In this document: piece by piece, positions 23,561-37,312 of the stretch | How positions within the stretch are numbered: the first letter of the stretch is position 1 | Layout: each line of letters begins with the position of its first letter | NCBI RefSeq assembly: GCF_010015445.1 | Contig: NC_053127.1 | Location: forward strand, 26,749,215-26,813,214 | Reading direction: 5' to 3' | Source: Perca fluviatilis | Taxonomy: Eukaryota > Chordata > Actinopteri > Perciformes > Percidae | Length of the DNA stretch: 64,000 bases | Position numbers and translations under genes: made by a program | Notes under the pieces: generated by a model | Seen by the model: the letters and a program-made list of their open reading frames with translations, nothing else | What the model was told of the DNA's origin: nothing | Database searches by the model: none

Positions 23561-26500
23561 GTGGCATTCACCTTTGCGGCCTTCTGCTACATGCTCACCT
23601 TGGTGCTGTGCGCTGCTCTCATCTTTTTTGTCATATGGCAGGTGAGTAGCACTGTGGACACTTGGATCCACTGCACACACACTGACACTAAATGTAGGGC
23701 CTGTGAACGTCCACCCTCCGTCCCACGCAGGCAGACAAACACATCCACCTACACACAGCTCTACAACACTGACAGCAACACGGCACACACACACACCTCT
23801 CTCAGGTACTCTCGAGGTAATGGCATGCATAAATGTGTCAGCTGAATCTCAGTGTAATTGCAGGCTACCTATGTGACTGACGTTTTGAATTGCCTCTTAA
23901 AAGCCACAAAATGACACTTTGTTCCCTTTAATTTCTAACAGCTAGATGCAAAGACATAATTAGTTGAAACCTATATGGTTGAAACAGACCACAGAGTTGC
24001 AAGAGATGCATGAGCCTGAAAAACACACAATGTTAACTTATAACTGTAATTTATTTGTGTTTTTTTATCTTATTTCCATATAGTGTCTAAATGACTTGTT
24101 TACATGCTGGTTTATCACTAGAGTATATCATCTGGCCTTGACACATTTTGCAAAAAAGACAGATTCCAAGCAGCTCCATTCCTCCACAGTAAATCAACCT
24201 CAGATCCCAGAGAACTGGCAATAAACAGTTCCTCAAACAAGGGGATCGGGCTTCAGCAAACTGCACGATATGAGTACAGGGAGGTGGCAAAACACAATGA
24301 TCATAAATCTCACTGCCAGGTTGTTGTGAATCTGTCTGCCTGCTGCATTTTGAGTGGAATTTGCACAGATGTCGCCGGACACCGGTGCACTCGGGTTGCT
24401 GGTTTACACAAGTGCAGACTCAACAAACACTAAAGCTTTGATCTCTAACCTTTAACATTCGATTCATGGAGGCAGGGAAAATACAGTACACATCATTATG
24501 AACATAAGACTTGAAATGACTAACGTTACCAATTGACTAAGTGGGTGAGACTACATATGAGTCAGTCAGTGTGTCTGTGTGTGAAAGAGACAGGGAGAAG
24601 CGTGTGTCTGGCTAAGTATTCAACCATGAGATGCAAACGCATATCAAACTATGATTATGTTCACCCCTTCCCCCAGTCTGCCTCTACCCACGGGTACAGC
24701 ACCCCCATTCTCTGTGACTCTCAACCAATCACAACGTTTGTTCACTGCTATAGTAACCACAGAGCCCGCTGAGGGGCTCACCATGTCGCCATGGAAACTG
24801 CATCTGTTTACAACAGAGCTAAGTGTGAAGGAAGACGAGGGAGAGCCGTTTAGCCCTGGTATGGGGAAATTACCACCAGGACTGTTTCTATTTCAAACAG
24901 ATCTGTTTTCATATTATTAGTCATTGTTGACGACGCAAAGCAGATGCTCACTTATCTACAAATAATGTCTGCTTTTTATTGCTTTTCAATGTACCGTCAG
25001 AGATAAGCTTCACTGTTAAAAAGCTGAACTGATGATAAGCACATAGCAGGTGGCCTTTACACCGAGAATTATTTGTATTTTTTTATAGAGCTATTAATCA
25101 GGGGGCTGGTGAGGAAAATGATCTCCCATAATACTCACCTCACAGGGAGCAGTTAGAGAGTGTACAGCATAGCTTAACCGAACAATGACATTATTTTCTC
25201 TACAGTGACCTCAGTCTGATATATTTCGACATTTTTTCTAAAAAGGACAAAGAAACTAAATTGTGATTTTATACAGGCCTCCAGTAGACCATAATCCTCT
25301 TAAAATGTATGCTTTGTTGAGATATTTAAGTTTTGCATTTTAAATATAACTAACTTTTGCCACACACAACTTTAAATGTGAAGTGATTGTTTTAATCCTG
25401 CCAGATTAGGAATAAATACATGTTAATTGTCATTACAAAAGGAGTTCATTTGACAGCTGCCTATGTCTCAATTGATATTCTATAGTTTCTAATGTGAACT
25501 TTATTATCAGGATTGATTAAAAGAAGCTGGTGTATCATTTAAGAGGAGATGAAAAACGGGGAAACACTGTGTGACAATACAGGGAGAATTTAAATCTACA
25601 TAATGACGCATGTCGGAGCTCATACAGTACACACTGTAAAGAGAAAGAGCAAGGCTGTAAGTAATTAAATACACATTCACCATTTGATCACCATGTGCAC
25701 TCGGGCAAAGTGAACATTGTGACTGTACAAGATGTAGCGGGTGTGCAGAACAGTAAACAGTTCCATAGTTACAACAGTATTGTACAACAGGCTGAGACTT
25801 GAGACAACTTCAAAGAGTGTGGTGTTGAAAGGATAGCAACTATGTCTTTATTCCATAAACAGTTACAGTGTGTGCATTCATTAATGCTCTAAAGGTAACA
25901 AGGCTAATTGAAAACAATCTCACATGTCTGTTATTTTTCAGATCATTGCATTTGATGAGCTTCGCACAGACTTCAAAAACCCCATTGATCAGAGCAATCC
26001 CACCAGAGCGGTAAGAACCCTGCTGTTTCTCTTCTTTCAAGAATGCTCAAACCCTCTTGTAAAGCCCTTCTCTTCACGTCCAAAATGGATCTACGCATAA
26101 ATACTGAGAGCAAATTGACAGTTTCACTTCATAAATGTTGCATATGAGCCTAAAGTTATCAGTCAATATAACAAATTTCAGTTCACTCCTCATGAACAAA
26201 CTGAGTTTATAAAGAATAGCCTTTCATGAGAAACCCACAGCACACTTTCACGTAATCATACGGGGAAAAGCAAGCCATCATTTCATGTAAATGAAGTTGT
26301 TTTTGTGCTTTTAGAATGAACATTTTCAAATGTTTTATTCAGCTGCATGCAGCCAACATCAAATATGTGTACTCCTTTTAAAACAGTTCATACTTATCCC
26401 AGCTCGCCAGGTGATTGCAACAGTAGCACCCGGGCAGTGTTTGCATCGAACACTCATTTGTATGCAGTTTGGAGCAATCAACTTTCCATAAATATGGCGG

Positions 26501-29500
26501 CTTGTTGGCCTAATTAATTGCATGCAAATGAAGTCGGCATTTATACAATGAGATACTGTGCTGTCGCCACAAAAAAAAGGGCAGATACAAGGTTTACCCT
26601 CACTGTATAAGAACCAACTTATTCACTCAAAAGTCACATTTGAAAGTCTCTGTCTGAATCTTTTGCAAAAAATTAAATAAAAAAAACATCATGAGTCATT
26701 AATGATTGCCATTATTCATTTAGCAAGTTAACAGCAGCTGTGAATGTCTTTTTCACAAGTTAGCTAATGTTCCAGCAATCATGTGAACCTGCATCTGAAC
26801 TGCAAAGTGAGAGTGATGAGGAGTGGGAGAGGAAACTGTGAAAGCAGACTGTGGGAGTGTGGAGGCCCGCCAGCTACAGGAGGGCTGGACACAATAACAC
26901 AATTAAAATATAATGCACCCGAAAACGGTAGCTCTGAAATAATAAACAGTAATAATACTGATGTGAATAATCAGTAATCAAAGTGGATGTGTTATTTGCA
27001 CCCCTCAGGAGAGCTAACACATACTGAACATTACAAGCAGCAGGATTTCTATCAAGGCTACTGTATTGGATTGCATTTCATTGGACAGGTTTTTTTTTTT
27101 AAATCTATAACTAACAACCTATACTTGTCAACATGCCAGATGTGTTCAGAAAGAACATGATCTGCTAGGCTGCGATGCTGCCAGTCTCTCTCAAAGTCAA
27201 TAAACTGCACAAACTGAAGAGCACACACATGGCAACAGCCTTGGAAAATAAACAGCAATTATCTGGGATGTTAGCTGAAAGCAAGGTGTATTCACTCATC
27301 TGCTGTTGTTGGCAAAAAAAAGGACAAAAGCTGTAAATATTTGTCAGTGAGAGAGAAATTACAAAAGAACAAAATGGAAGAGACATATGTTTCCGAATCA
27401 GGTTTAACTGCACAGCCATTGTAAAAAAAAAAAAACGACTGAAAAAAAAAAAGTGACTGAAATGTAGAATTATTTCTGCTTGAAATACCTTAAAAAAGAG
27501 CAGTGCCATGTCAAATGGCTGCAGCTCTCTCCATGAAATAGCATGACATTGAATGAAGGAAATGACATTTCCTTCATACATGCCTTTTTTAATGTTAGGG
27601 GCTGTAGTAAAATGACAAGGCTAATTGCTAATTGGAAACTAATTATTTTATACTTACCTGCTACTTGATAAGTAATCATTATACTATTTGATATTCACTG
27701 TTTGCTCTGCATTTCTTGTATTTGTTCTGTATTTGTGAAATATCCCTACTGCATTTGATTAACGTCTTCAGTTGTGTTTCCCTTGTTGGAACAATAAAAA
27801 ATTCATAGTGAAGTGGATGACCTGACACTAATTAGGGCATCTCAGGGAGGCTGCAGGCTGTAAAAATCTTAGCAGAGTTACTGCAGGACAACAATTTATA
27901 AGTGCAATTAAACCGTAAAATGTACAGTAGTTTTAGCTGGCAAGGCGATACTGGGCTCTTTACATTTTTAAGCTCAGTGTCGTGGAAGGATGCAGTGCAC
28001 AAAGCAAGGAAAACAAAAGGAAATGTCATAGACCAAATTAACCAACAACTGCAAATAGACAGTGATGCTGTAGGGCCAGTGTCTGGCTTGGAGGCTGGAT
28101 GTTGTAGATTCAGGGCAAAATCCACTTTCAGGTCGCCGGGGGAGTTTTGATTTATGTTTACAGATTCATAAAAGGTGCAGCTTGTGGCTCACGCTAAAGG
28201 GAAAGGACATGACAGGGGCCTCAATACTGGAAGCCATCCTCCTGTAACTAAGACAGATGCCTCAATATGTCACAAAATAAAGAGCCTTTACAGCTGAGGC
28301 TTCATTAAATACAGAGGAAACAAACACCAGTGAGGTTTACACATGCTAAACATATATAGCATATCCATGCTGCTTATCGACTCGACATATTTGTGTTTCA
28401 CTAAATAAATGAAGCAAAATAAATGAACAATCTGTCTGTCTACTGGGACGTTTATTTACCTGGTCTCTTATGCCTGGCCCTCCCCATGTTGAAAATGGAA
28501 GAGTCCCCACACACAACGATATGTAATGATACATTGAACAGTTTTGTTCTTTTAGTGTGTGCATTAGCCTGGTGATGGACACATTAATCAAGGTGGAGGA
28601 ACAACAGCAACACATCTCATATGCCTGGCTTGCTAATCAATGAGAGGACATTGGCTGCTGGCTTGTAGAAGATGGATGGCTTTCATTTCTAAAACTGATC
28701 ATTAAGCCCTCTCTCATCGCTCACAGGAGACTCAACTCTAAAACCCAAACCTGCACCAAACATCACTGTGCTTATTGCTTCAAATGTGGCTGATGTCTTT
28801 ATGTACTGACCAATAGTTTGGTTAGCCTGGTCCTACCAGACTCTCGTACATTTCATTTGTACAGATGAAAGTGAAATTTGAGCAGAAGTACGTAGCAGGG
28901 CGGAGCCAGGCTATAGTTTGGTTGCATGTAAAATATATATTTTAACTATATAATGGAAAACAACTTTAGAGTTTGAGATAGAAAATAAAGTTGGTTAGTC
29001 AGTCAATTATTATTAATTAAATGTAGTGATAAGTCTATTTTTTTTCGTGGATCAGATGGAGTTGTATGGCCTTATACAGATGCATATTGTACCTTAGCCA
29101 AAATATTTCAATTTAATCACTCAAATCACTCACCATGTGTAGTTTTTGAATTTTATTGATGCAGAACTGAAATGTGTCAAAATTTGTCAGCTGCAAACAG
29201 AATTCTCTGAAGCTTGAAAGCATGTATTATCTCAGCCTTAAGATTTCTTTTCATAGATAGACAAAATTGGTGAATAGGATGAAGAAATACGCACACTGTT
29301 AATCAGTCTTTCTTGTTGTCCACAGAGGGAAAGGATTCTAAACATTGAAAGGATCTGCAACCTTCTCCGCAAAGTGAGTAATAGTTTGTTTTTACCTGCT
29401 GCTGGTGGGTGACTGAGGGGCTTCAGACAACCGTGATTACTTGGCTTTCTATTGTGAGGACCGTGACGCACACAGATTCATTTCACATGTAGCCCATCCC

Positions 29501-31734
29501 CACAACCCACCTTCACCGCTCTGCAAAAACACAGAGATGGAGAACAGTTATACCGTCAAGAGCAGGAGGTGTTGTGATGTTTTTTTTCCTTACATTTCAA
29601 GGCTTTCAGAAAGAGAGCTGAATATCCCTAAACTAAACGTGACATGCTGTTAAGGCCCTTTTGAACATGCATGTTTTGGAAAATGTTTAACAGCATTAGG
29701 AACAACATAGGACTTTAAATAAACTCAAGCTATTATATCAATAAATACATATAATATAACAGGAGCTTTAATGTATCAAGGAAGGTGCAAAACACAATGT
29801 TATCTTACAAGGCTAGCTCTGGGATCAATATTAGGACCATAATGTATTTTACATCTGTGAAAAGATTTTATTATCTAGGAGGGAAAATGGTTATTAGATG
29901 TTTTCCTGTATTTAGCCACTGATTTACAGATGTTTGCTATTGACTGATTGATTTATTGATTCATTATTTTCCACAGTGGTGCACTCAACGAATAAAAGTG
30001 TTACTGATACATACTCATTCTACCACTAGTTGAGAAAGACATTAGATGGCACATATTTGTTTAATATCTTTGCTGTAGGGATAATATAATTTCAAACACC
30101 TTTAAGTGTTGCAGAGGGATACAACATACAGAGAAATGACATCTTCAACAGGAAATCTATTTAGCTAAAATGTGGAGCATGATGTAGTAAAAAAAACTGT
30201 TTCCTAATCAATTTACAAATAGAAAGGTGATCAATATAGCCTGGTAATCAGACTAATTTACTATTTGGCCTTTTTGTTTTCACTTCATTATTCAGTCTGA
30301 CATCGTGTTTATACCAACCCAGCCCGGAGGGTTATTTTGCCCCACATATCTCTCCCATCAACAATATTGTCAGTCAAAGAGAAGCTGTTAAAGGTTGATT
30401 GAAGCAGTTAAAGATTGCAGAGTCAACCAAAAAATTATGCCAATTTAAAAAAAGCATTTAGCCGCTAAACGGCCAGATGCTAGGATGGACGGTCCAGACG
30501 GACGGGTGACGCCAAAACCTTCCCTAATCTGATTGGCTTACCCTGATATTCTTACTCTAACCTTAACCAATTTTACTTTTTATGCCTAACCTAACCAACC
30601 CAACCAACGGAGGCAACAAGTAGCCAATCAGAGGCAGGTCAAGCCTCTGGACCATCCATTCTAGCATCAACCATATTCCACTCAGGAGTAGACTAGGTGG
30701 AGACCAAAACCAGAGCTAAAAGAAGAGTGAATATCTGACTTAGGCCCATCAGGTGGCCAGATGGCTGACTTAAAATGAATGCTGATGTTACTCTGTATCA
30801 GCTGGATGTGCAAATAAGTGACTGTTTGCTACATCAACTTAACAGGCGATGATATATCACTGTTGTGCTCACAGTTTGTTGATTCAGAGGTCTGGAAGCA
30901 AGCTGAGCAACCTGACCCATCTATGTCAAACTACATAATTTCTACTAACATCTAAAAACCAGTCTACATGTGTATGAAACTATATTTGCACTCGTAACAG
31001 CAGTGGCTCATGAGTAACATTAACACCTTCTGTGTGAAAGTGTTTGCCTCGCAGTGTGATTTGAGTTTCGTAGATTGTAGTTATATCACAACATGCGACC
31101 CATGAGTGTTTCAGTGTTTTCCCAGAAGTTATTGAAGTGTGAATACAGATTTCTGTGATTATTTGCAGACCTATTACCTAATTTCCTGTGTCTGTTCTGG
31201 TTAGTTGGTGGTACCGGAGTACTCCATCCACGGGCTCTTCTGCCTGATGTTCATGTGTGCTGGAGAGTGGGTCACACTTGGCCTAAATATCCCACTGCTC
31301 TTCTACCATCTGTGGAGGTACAGTCCCAAACCAAATGTCTGACAAGCTTGTGTTGATCCAGCACGAGCGTGAGCCAAACCTCTCTGTATTTTCAGGTTTC
31401 TTCATCGGCCAGCTGACGGGTCAGAGGTCATGTACGATCCCGTCAGTGTGATGAACGCTGACATTCTCAATTACTGCCAGAAGGAGTCCTGGTGTAAGCT
31501 GGGCTTTTATCTGCTCTCTTTCTTCTATTATCTCTACAGGTCAGTACAGAACCACAGTATTTTCAATACACTGTTGATTGGTTAGGTTTCATTGATGCCT
31601 TTCAGATTTGTTGCAATGTTGTATTAATTTAGTAGCAAAATAGCAGCACAATTCATATTTTCTGCCTATTTTTCCATCTGTTGCCATGGTCTATTTCCTG
31701 CCGAAGTATGGTCTATGCCTTGGTGAGCTTCTAA
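23561..31734 (+). CDS. cnih2: Cornichon homolog 2 (AMPA-receptor auxiliary / ER cargo receptor)
   Basis: Membrane protein that escorts cargo out of the ER and, in neurons, binds AMPA receptors and slows their deactivation. Six coding exons: 23561-23641, 25942-26010, 29326-29373, 31205-31317, 31396-31539, 31707-31734. All junctions are GT-AG and phases agree, giving 160 residues, the family length. Visible: N-terminal helix ([20 protein letters not shown]), [44 protein letters not shown], the CNIH2/3-type loop insert ([12 protein letters not shown]) and the C-terminus [20 protein letters not shown] and ADGSEVMYD favour CNIH2 over CNIH3. The start is odd: the codon where ATG is expected reads GTG (GCCGTGGCATTC), with no in-frame upstream ATG before a stop. 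Introns 4 and 5 are short (78 and 167 bp); introns 1-3 are 1.8-3.3 kb. Confidence 0.93.
23642..25941 (+). other. cnih2 intron 1
   Basis: Donor GTGAGT at 23642 and acceptor TTTTTCAG ending at 25941. It contains a short CACACA-rich stretch near 23780-23795. I see no repeat family I can name and no extra exon. Confidence 0.8.
26455..26545. promoter_or_regulatory. Candidate intronic enhancer with homeodomain and octamer sites
   Basis: A compact run of transcription-factor-like words: TCCATAAATATGG (similar to a CArG/MEF2 box), CCTAATTAATTG (paired homeodomain core), GCATGCAAATGA (octamer/POU core). The clustering inside a neuronal gene intron suggests an enhancer, but conservation cannot be tested here. 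Confidence 0.25.
28824..28912. mobile_element. 89-bp MITE-like insertion with 11-bp target duplication
   Basis: The insert begins AGCCTGG and ends CCAGGCT, which are perfect inverted ends, and is flanked by the identical direct repeat ATAGTTTGGTT at 28813-28823 and 28913-28923. The body includes TCCTACCAGACTCTCGTAC and GCAGGGCGGAG, phrases I know from a common fish repeat. This is probably a deletion derivative of a hAT-like element. Confidence 0.7.
29374..31204 (+). other. cnih2 intron 3
   Basis: Donor GTGAGT, acceptor CTGGTTAG (weak pyrimidine tract). A MITE lies at 30476-30669. Nothing else was recognised. Confidence 0.75.
30476..30669. mobile_element. MITE with inverted ends in cnih2 intron 3
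   Basis: The left end GATGCTAGGATGGACGGTCC (30476 on) and right end GGACCATCCATTCTAGCATC (to 30669) are inverted copies with small differences. The interior contains a second inverted pair (TCTGATTGGCTTA / TAGCCAATCAGAG), so the whole 194 bp could fold into a hairpin. It is non-coding. Confidence 0.75.
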
Positions 31735-34058
31735 CAGACAGGCTGTCTGGAGGAATAAAAGGAAGTATGTGGAATAAATGGAGACATCAACTCTTCCTCT
31801 CCTTATGTATCCTTCCCATCACTGGCTTGGGTTCTCAAAAACCTAACCCTGGACAAAACAAGAAGACCAATCTGTGTGATAATGTGAATGTAAAGGCCTC
31901 CACTTGATTATATCGCTTCGACCTAGAGACTGCTGTTGGACAACTGGACACAGTTTTGAAGGATTGAAATGAAACAGAAAGAGGACGCAGCAGGTGTGTT
32001 GCCTTTGACCCATTAAATTAACAATATATTTCTGAAGGGCTGGAGCTTTCCCATGCTGCTCTAACTGATCCAGTCGCTCAACTCACTGTGAAGCTCCAAA
32101 CACTTAGGGGCTGGAAAACAACAAAATATGTCTGTATTGTTTGACTTTGAGGATTATTTTGGTATCATTCCATGTATTTAGGATGATAGACACCTCAAAT
32201 ATCAAACCACTGCTGATTGTGGTACAGTTACATACAACTGGAAGAAACAGGTTCAATTGTACAGGAGGACTTTACACTGTAAGAAATGTAGAAGGCCTGG
32301 CAGGGGAATAACAGTTTGGTGTGTGCACTTTTAACCAGGACAGAGATAAAGCATAGACCAACACAACATCTCCTTGAAGCCAACCTCTGCCAAAAGTCAA
32401 ATTCCACACTGTAACAAAAACAAGGAATTAATCATAAGTTTGACTGCAAGGGTCAGTGCTTGTAATGTGTGTTCAAAATAAGTATGTCCATAGCTGTAAG
32501 GGCGTATTTCCTGCTAGGTTCATGCTTTCCAAAGAGCATCATGCTCAGACATTTAATGCCAAAAGTTTTTATCTGAAAAACATTGTGCCAAATTAAAAGT
32601 CAGTTAGAGAAAAGTGACAAGGCAGTATCTTCATGTACATGCAAAGGCACTGTCATGTCTTTATCTTCACTTAGGGTAACACATTTAATTTTGGTACAAT
32701 GCTTTTTTTCTTGATAAAAATAGAAAAAACTTATTATTAGTTCTGTTGATTTTTAGTGTGCAGGGAGCGCCTTATTCCTATTTCCAGTTTACTCTTACTC
32801 ATCTGCATCTATACTATAGTCATTTTAGCACAGAACCTTTTCTCCGATCCGAGGTAGAATATAGAAATTTCATGTACAAAAAGCAATTAAAAACAGCAAA
32901 CTATCAATGTGATATGATATTCAGTGTATGTATTAGTGAGTGGGACACAAGTGGCAGATGAGACAATAATGACTCTATGACAATGTTTCCGTTATTTCAG
33001 AAGTGTAAAAATATGAAAGTCATCTCAATACGTCTACTATCATACAGTTTCAGAAGGGACAGACGTAAGACGTTAATGTTGCTGATGACCAAGATCTGTA
33101 ACAGCGAAGCCTGTCCTCAGCTGGTGCTGCCTTTGCTATCATGTGTTCATTAGTTTGATCTATTAGTAGATAAGTGATGGTTCAAATGTGTGATTTTAAC
33201 ATCAGTAAAGTAACAGAAAACTCTGGAGCCTGAGAACAAACTGTGATGTTTGTCATACACCGGCTTTACATGTAGTAAATGGTAGTGATGACACATCTGG
33301 TATAAGGTGTGGGACTCACTTAGGACAATAAGGTCTTATTGAAGCCTACTGAAGTAGTCTCTAAAAAGATTTAACACTAGTTGTGTCACTGGTATTAAGG
33401 ATTTCTTTTTCATTCTTAAACAGGCAAAATAACTTCTGGAAACTTAAATAGAGAACACAGAATACTTAAGATTATTGCTATTACTACACAAATAATATAG
33501 CTGTACATTTTGTGTATGTTGGCATATTAATGACTAGCTTTAACTACATTTCAATTGGAAGCAAATATGGATACCAATGTGAATCAAATAGCAACAGGCT
33601 GGCATTATTCTATTTTTAGTTAGTGTCAATAAATCCCATGAAATGACTAAAACCAACAATGTGTTAATATTTTGGACTTCCCTATAGTCTGTGGCACTCA
33701 GCTCCAATCTGTTTCTACTAAAGCTTAAAAAACAGGTTACAAATATATTGTGTAAACTTAAAGGTTAAATCATTTCCTCAAACAGCTTGGCACTGTAGTT
33801 TTTCAGAAATGTCACTCAAAGAAGATTAAATAGAGCATTTCTTGGGGACTATTTTCAGCCGTGGATTGATACATGTTTCCGCGCTCATGAGTATTTACAG
33901 CAGCAGGACGGTGTTTGTTGAAAACAAGAAAAATATGGAATATCACTAGTCTTATTTTTTAAATAAGAGTTTTATTCCCAATCAAAATAATGTTCAAAAT
34001 TCATATGTAGTGACTGATTCATACAGTACATTACATATGTAAAGTACACCAATAAAAA

Positions 34059-34061
<3 letters not shown>

Positions 34062-34125
<64 letters not shown>
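34062..34125. repeat. (AC)n microsatellite
   Basis: Pure CA dinucleotides for about 64 bp. Confidence 0.95.
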
Positions 34126-34127
<2 letters not shown>

Positions 34128-37112
34128 CTTGTGTCAGTCACAGTCTGTTTCATGTCACTTTGGCATCAGTTGAAGGGAGCAACTCAAACCGCTTGTGTGA
34201 TTTGAATTTCAACCAAACATTTAATTGACTGAAGCAACTTTAATAGTGTGTGTTCTTGAAGACACACAGTCAACAATACAATACATGCTGTGCCAAATGA
34301 TGTTCCCATAAAAGTAATCACAGGACACTGAGACCTCAGAACTCTGCCAACAATGCGAGTGTGTTGAGTGTGGACAATCACTATTAAAGCACAGGATGAA
34401 GAGGAAAGGAGGAGAAATACAGCTTGGTTGAATGTCATTATGTAGTTGCTCTAAACAAAGCATTTTAGAAAACTGTATTTGAGTATATCTATTTGTATCT
34501 GTCTTTTATACATTTATCATCAATGTACGCTACAGTAAATTTGGTGGATTACTTTATATTTATTAGGTCACACAATGATGTACAGTTAATAAACTGCAAT
34601 TCTCATGCCATATTCTAATAAAACAGTAATGCCAAAAAAGATCATCTCCAAGTTTCTTACTTCCTGTATGTTGAGGGTCAGTATTTTAGCCAACAGTGAG
34701 TAGATTTGCAGACTGCCAACACCAGAGATGTACTGGGGAATGGTGAATTTATAAGTGAGGATACTGAGTAATGCATTAGACGGAGTATAGGAGACGAACC
34801 GCCACATCGAAAGCTGTGGAAAAACAGCTGCATTTAGAAGTGGTTTCAGAGACATTCACACAAGCTCCTAAAACGCACCAAAATAACTGAATTCCCTGAA
34901 AATGCTTTGCTGATGTGAAAAGAGCTTCAACTGGAGAGGCGGCAAAGAGAGGATGATAGCCTTTCATTAATGTCTTCACCTCCAGAATACTAACACATCC
35001 AATTATAGAGCACATGGATGCCTCTTGGATTGCATAACAAAACAAAGGTGACACACGTTACATCTCCACGGCAAGCAATTGCTGATGAAAATGTCACTGC
35101 AACAGCTGTATTACATTAAACATTTTCTGACATTTTAAAGGCTCGGCAAAAAAAAATGTTCTCCTGTTTTCATAAAGAAAAAAAGAGACACAGCAGAAAA
35201 TGCTGAGTGTGTCTCTAAAGCAGCCTCGGGGAGTCATTAGTGGGGTCTGTAAGGTTTGCCAGGTTATCACTTGTCTAAATAATGATTCAGAGAGAAAACA
35301 GAGCAACAACGATGCTTCAAGCTGGCGTTTTCCCTCTGTTTGAAAAGAACACATCATGCCCTGTCCGCTGTCACCATGGAAACTAAATTGTATTAGAGAT
35401 TCCTGTTGACTCACTGTGAGGCTCTCACTCAAAACACAGAAAAAAATCTAATTCAAGGTGGTACACATGCCTGGCAGCACTGCTTTTCTGCACAATGCAT
35501 TTTTTTTTAAGTCATATTCCGTCCTGGTACACATATAACAGGTGTATGTATGTAGTCATGACAACCCCAACCCTTCTATGCATGACACCTGCTTATCCCA
35601 GGATACACACAGCAACACGCACACACAGGACTGCTCACTCCCTCCCAACACATGCATCTGTTTCTCGTTCTGTCTCATCCACGGTTCACACTGTTTCACA
35701 CTCATCTTTGCAGGCTCTTCCTTTTTCAGCACCCTCCACCACCATAATTGTCCCAACTCCGCTCCCCTCTCTCCTACGTCTGTGCTCTCAGAGCGATGTT
35801 ACCATGGAAACTGGCTACAACTGATAGGCCTGAAACGTCACGATTGGCATACGCAGTTGGCAAGTGCACGCACACGCAGAGGTGCATGCATGCAGACACA
35901 TTCACTCATTCATTATTATGCAACACACACTCAGGGATGTTGCATATCATGGCTGTATAGAAATAAATACATAGGAAGACCAGAGGGACATACTGTATAT
36001 TAGAACAATGACAGTAACAAGAAGACTAGAGAAACTGAAAAGTGAAAGAATAGCAACTCAAAAGTGGGTTATTTCATTAAAAGCAGACATGTAATTTGTA
36101 AATTATATTCCGTTTATTTTCATTTTGTCGTTACAAAATTAAGATGTTGCGTTTGCTTTTTTTTGTTCATCCTAAGAATGAAGAAGAAGCGGATGGGCTT
36201 TCATAACAGTAGCTGTTTGTGTCCAAGAATGTGTCAAACCTGTTCACACTTTTGTTTTTATTTGGATCGTGAATCGTCTTGAGCGTGACTCACTCCGACT
36301 GTCTATAAAAATATCCATCGCTTTCATCTGTAACTTAACTCAATGATCAGTTTCAATGAATTGCCTTGTTTATAAAAATCATGACATTTCATTTTTTTTC
36401 AAGGATGTGCAAATTACTCTCTTAAACAAATGAGAAAATATGCCCTTCAAAATGTGTTATTGCTAAAAGAAATGTATAAATGAATAAAACCCCATTCGTC
36501 TGTAGCCATGCTGATGTTTTTGATCAGACTACAGGTAGGACATGAAGGTTGTTGATACATGGTCAAATTCCTGAGGCACTTTTAAGGCTAATTTAAGCAC
36601 AGGTGTAATGGTCTTTTTAATCAGACAGGTCTGCTGACAACTAATTTTAAGATTTAACTTCAAGATCAAATCCCAGTATACTTTTTTTTTAATGAATGAG
36701 GCCCTGAGGCTTTTATTTCTCCTTTTGCTCTTAGTAATGATCACGGCAGTGTCTAATTTTACCCCTAATGACAGACTACTGTAATATTGATCGCAACACT
36801 TGAAAGATCTTTATAACTTTGGGCAACACCAAGTAAAAAACTTCTCCACTCAGTCTCTCTGTCACACTGAGCTCAAACACTTTGAGCTGAAAGAGACCCT
36901 TCATCACAACTGGGACAGAGATTAACAGTCACAAACAGAAAAGCCTCATCACCTCACTGAGGGTAAAAGTTCCTTAGTGTCTAGCATGCACCTGCTGGGT
37001 GTGTTTGATTTGGGACCCTTAGCGTGCTGGCGATTAAAGGGGCTGTACTTTACATTCAGATCATTAATATAGCGGCAAACAAATATTTGCTATGTAAAGA
37101 TATGGTAGAGTA

Positions 37113-37312
37113 GGGTGCCCAGATAGCTCAGTTGGTAGAGCGGGCGCCCATATATAGAGGTTTACTCCTCGACGCAGGGGGCCTGGGTTCGTCTTCGACC
37201 TGCGGCCCTTTGCTGCATGTGATTCTCCCTTTCTCTCCCCTTTCATGTCTTCAGCTGTCCTGTCAAAAATAAAGGCCAAAAATGCCCCAAAAAATAATCT
37301 TAAAAAAAAAAA
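37113..37312 (+). mobile_element. Complete tRNA-derived SINE with target-site duplication
   Basis: The tRNA-like head has an A box (TAGCTCAGTTGGTAGAGC) and a B-box-like GGGTTCGTCTTCGACC. It is followed by the body CGGCCCTTTGCTGCATGTG and TCTCCCCTTTCATGTCTTC and the tail AATAAAGGCC...AATGCCCCAAAAAATAATC with poly(A). A 14-bp direct repeat, GATATGGTAGAGTA (37099-37112) and GATATAGTAGAGTA (37313-37326), one mismatch, flanks it, showing insertion by retrotransposition. It is the fullest of three copies in the window. Confidence 0.9.

Larger units (their letters stand above)
26011..29325 (+). other. cnih2 intron 2
   Basis: Donor GTAAGA, acceptor TTGTCCACAG. It contains a candidate conserved regulatory stretch (26455-26545) and an 89-bp MITE (28824-28912). 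The rest is AT-rich without recognised features. Confidence 0.8.

Noticed and set aside
37113..37200. Possible tRNA gene
   Set aside because: The A and B boxes are tRNA-like but the acceptor stem and anticodon arm do not pair, and the sequence continues into a SINE body with poly(A) tail and a flanking target duplication.
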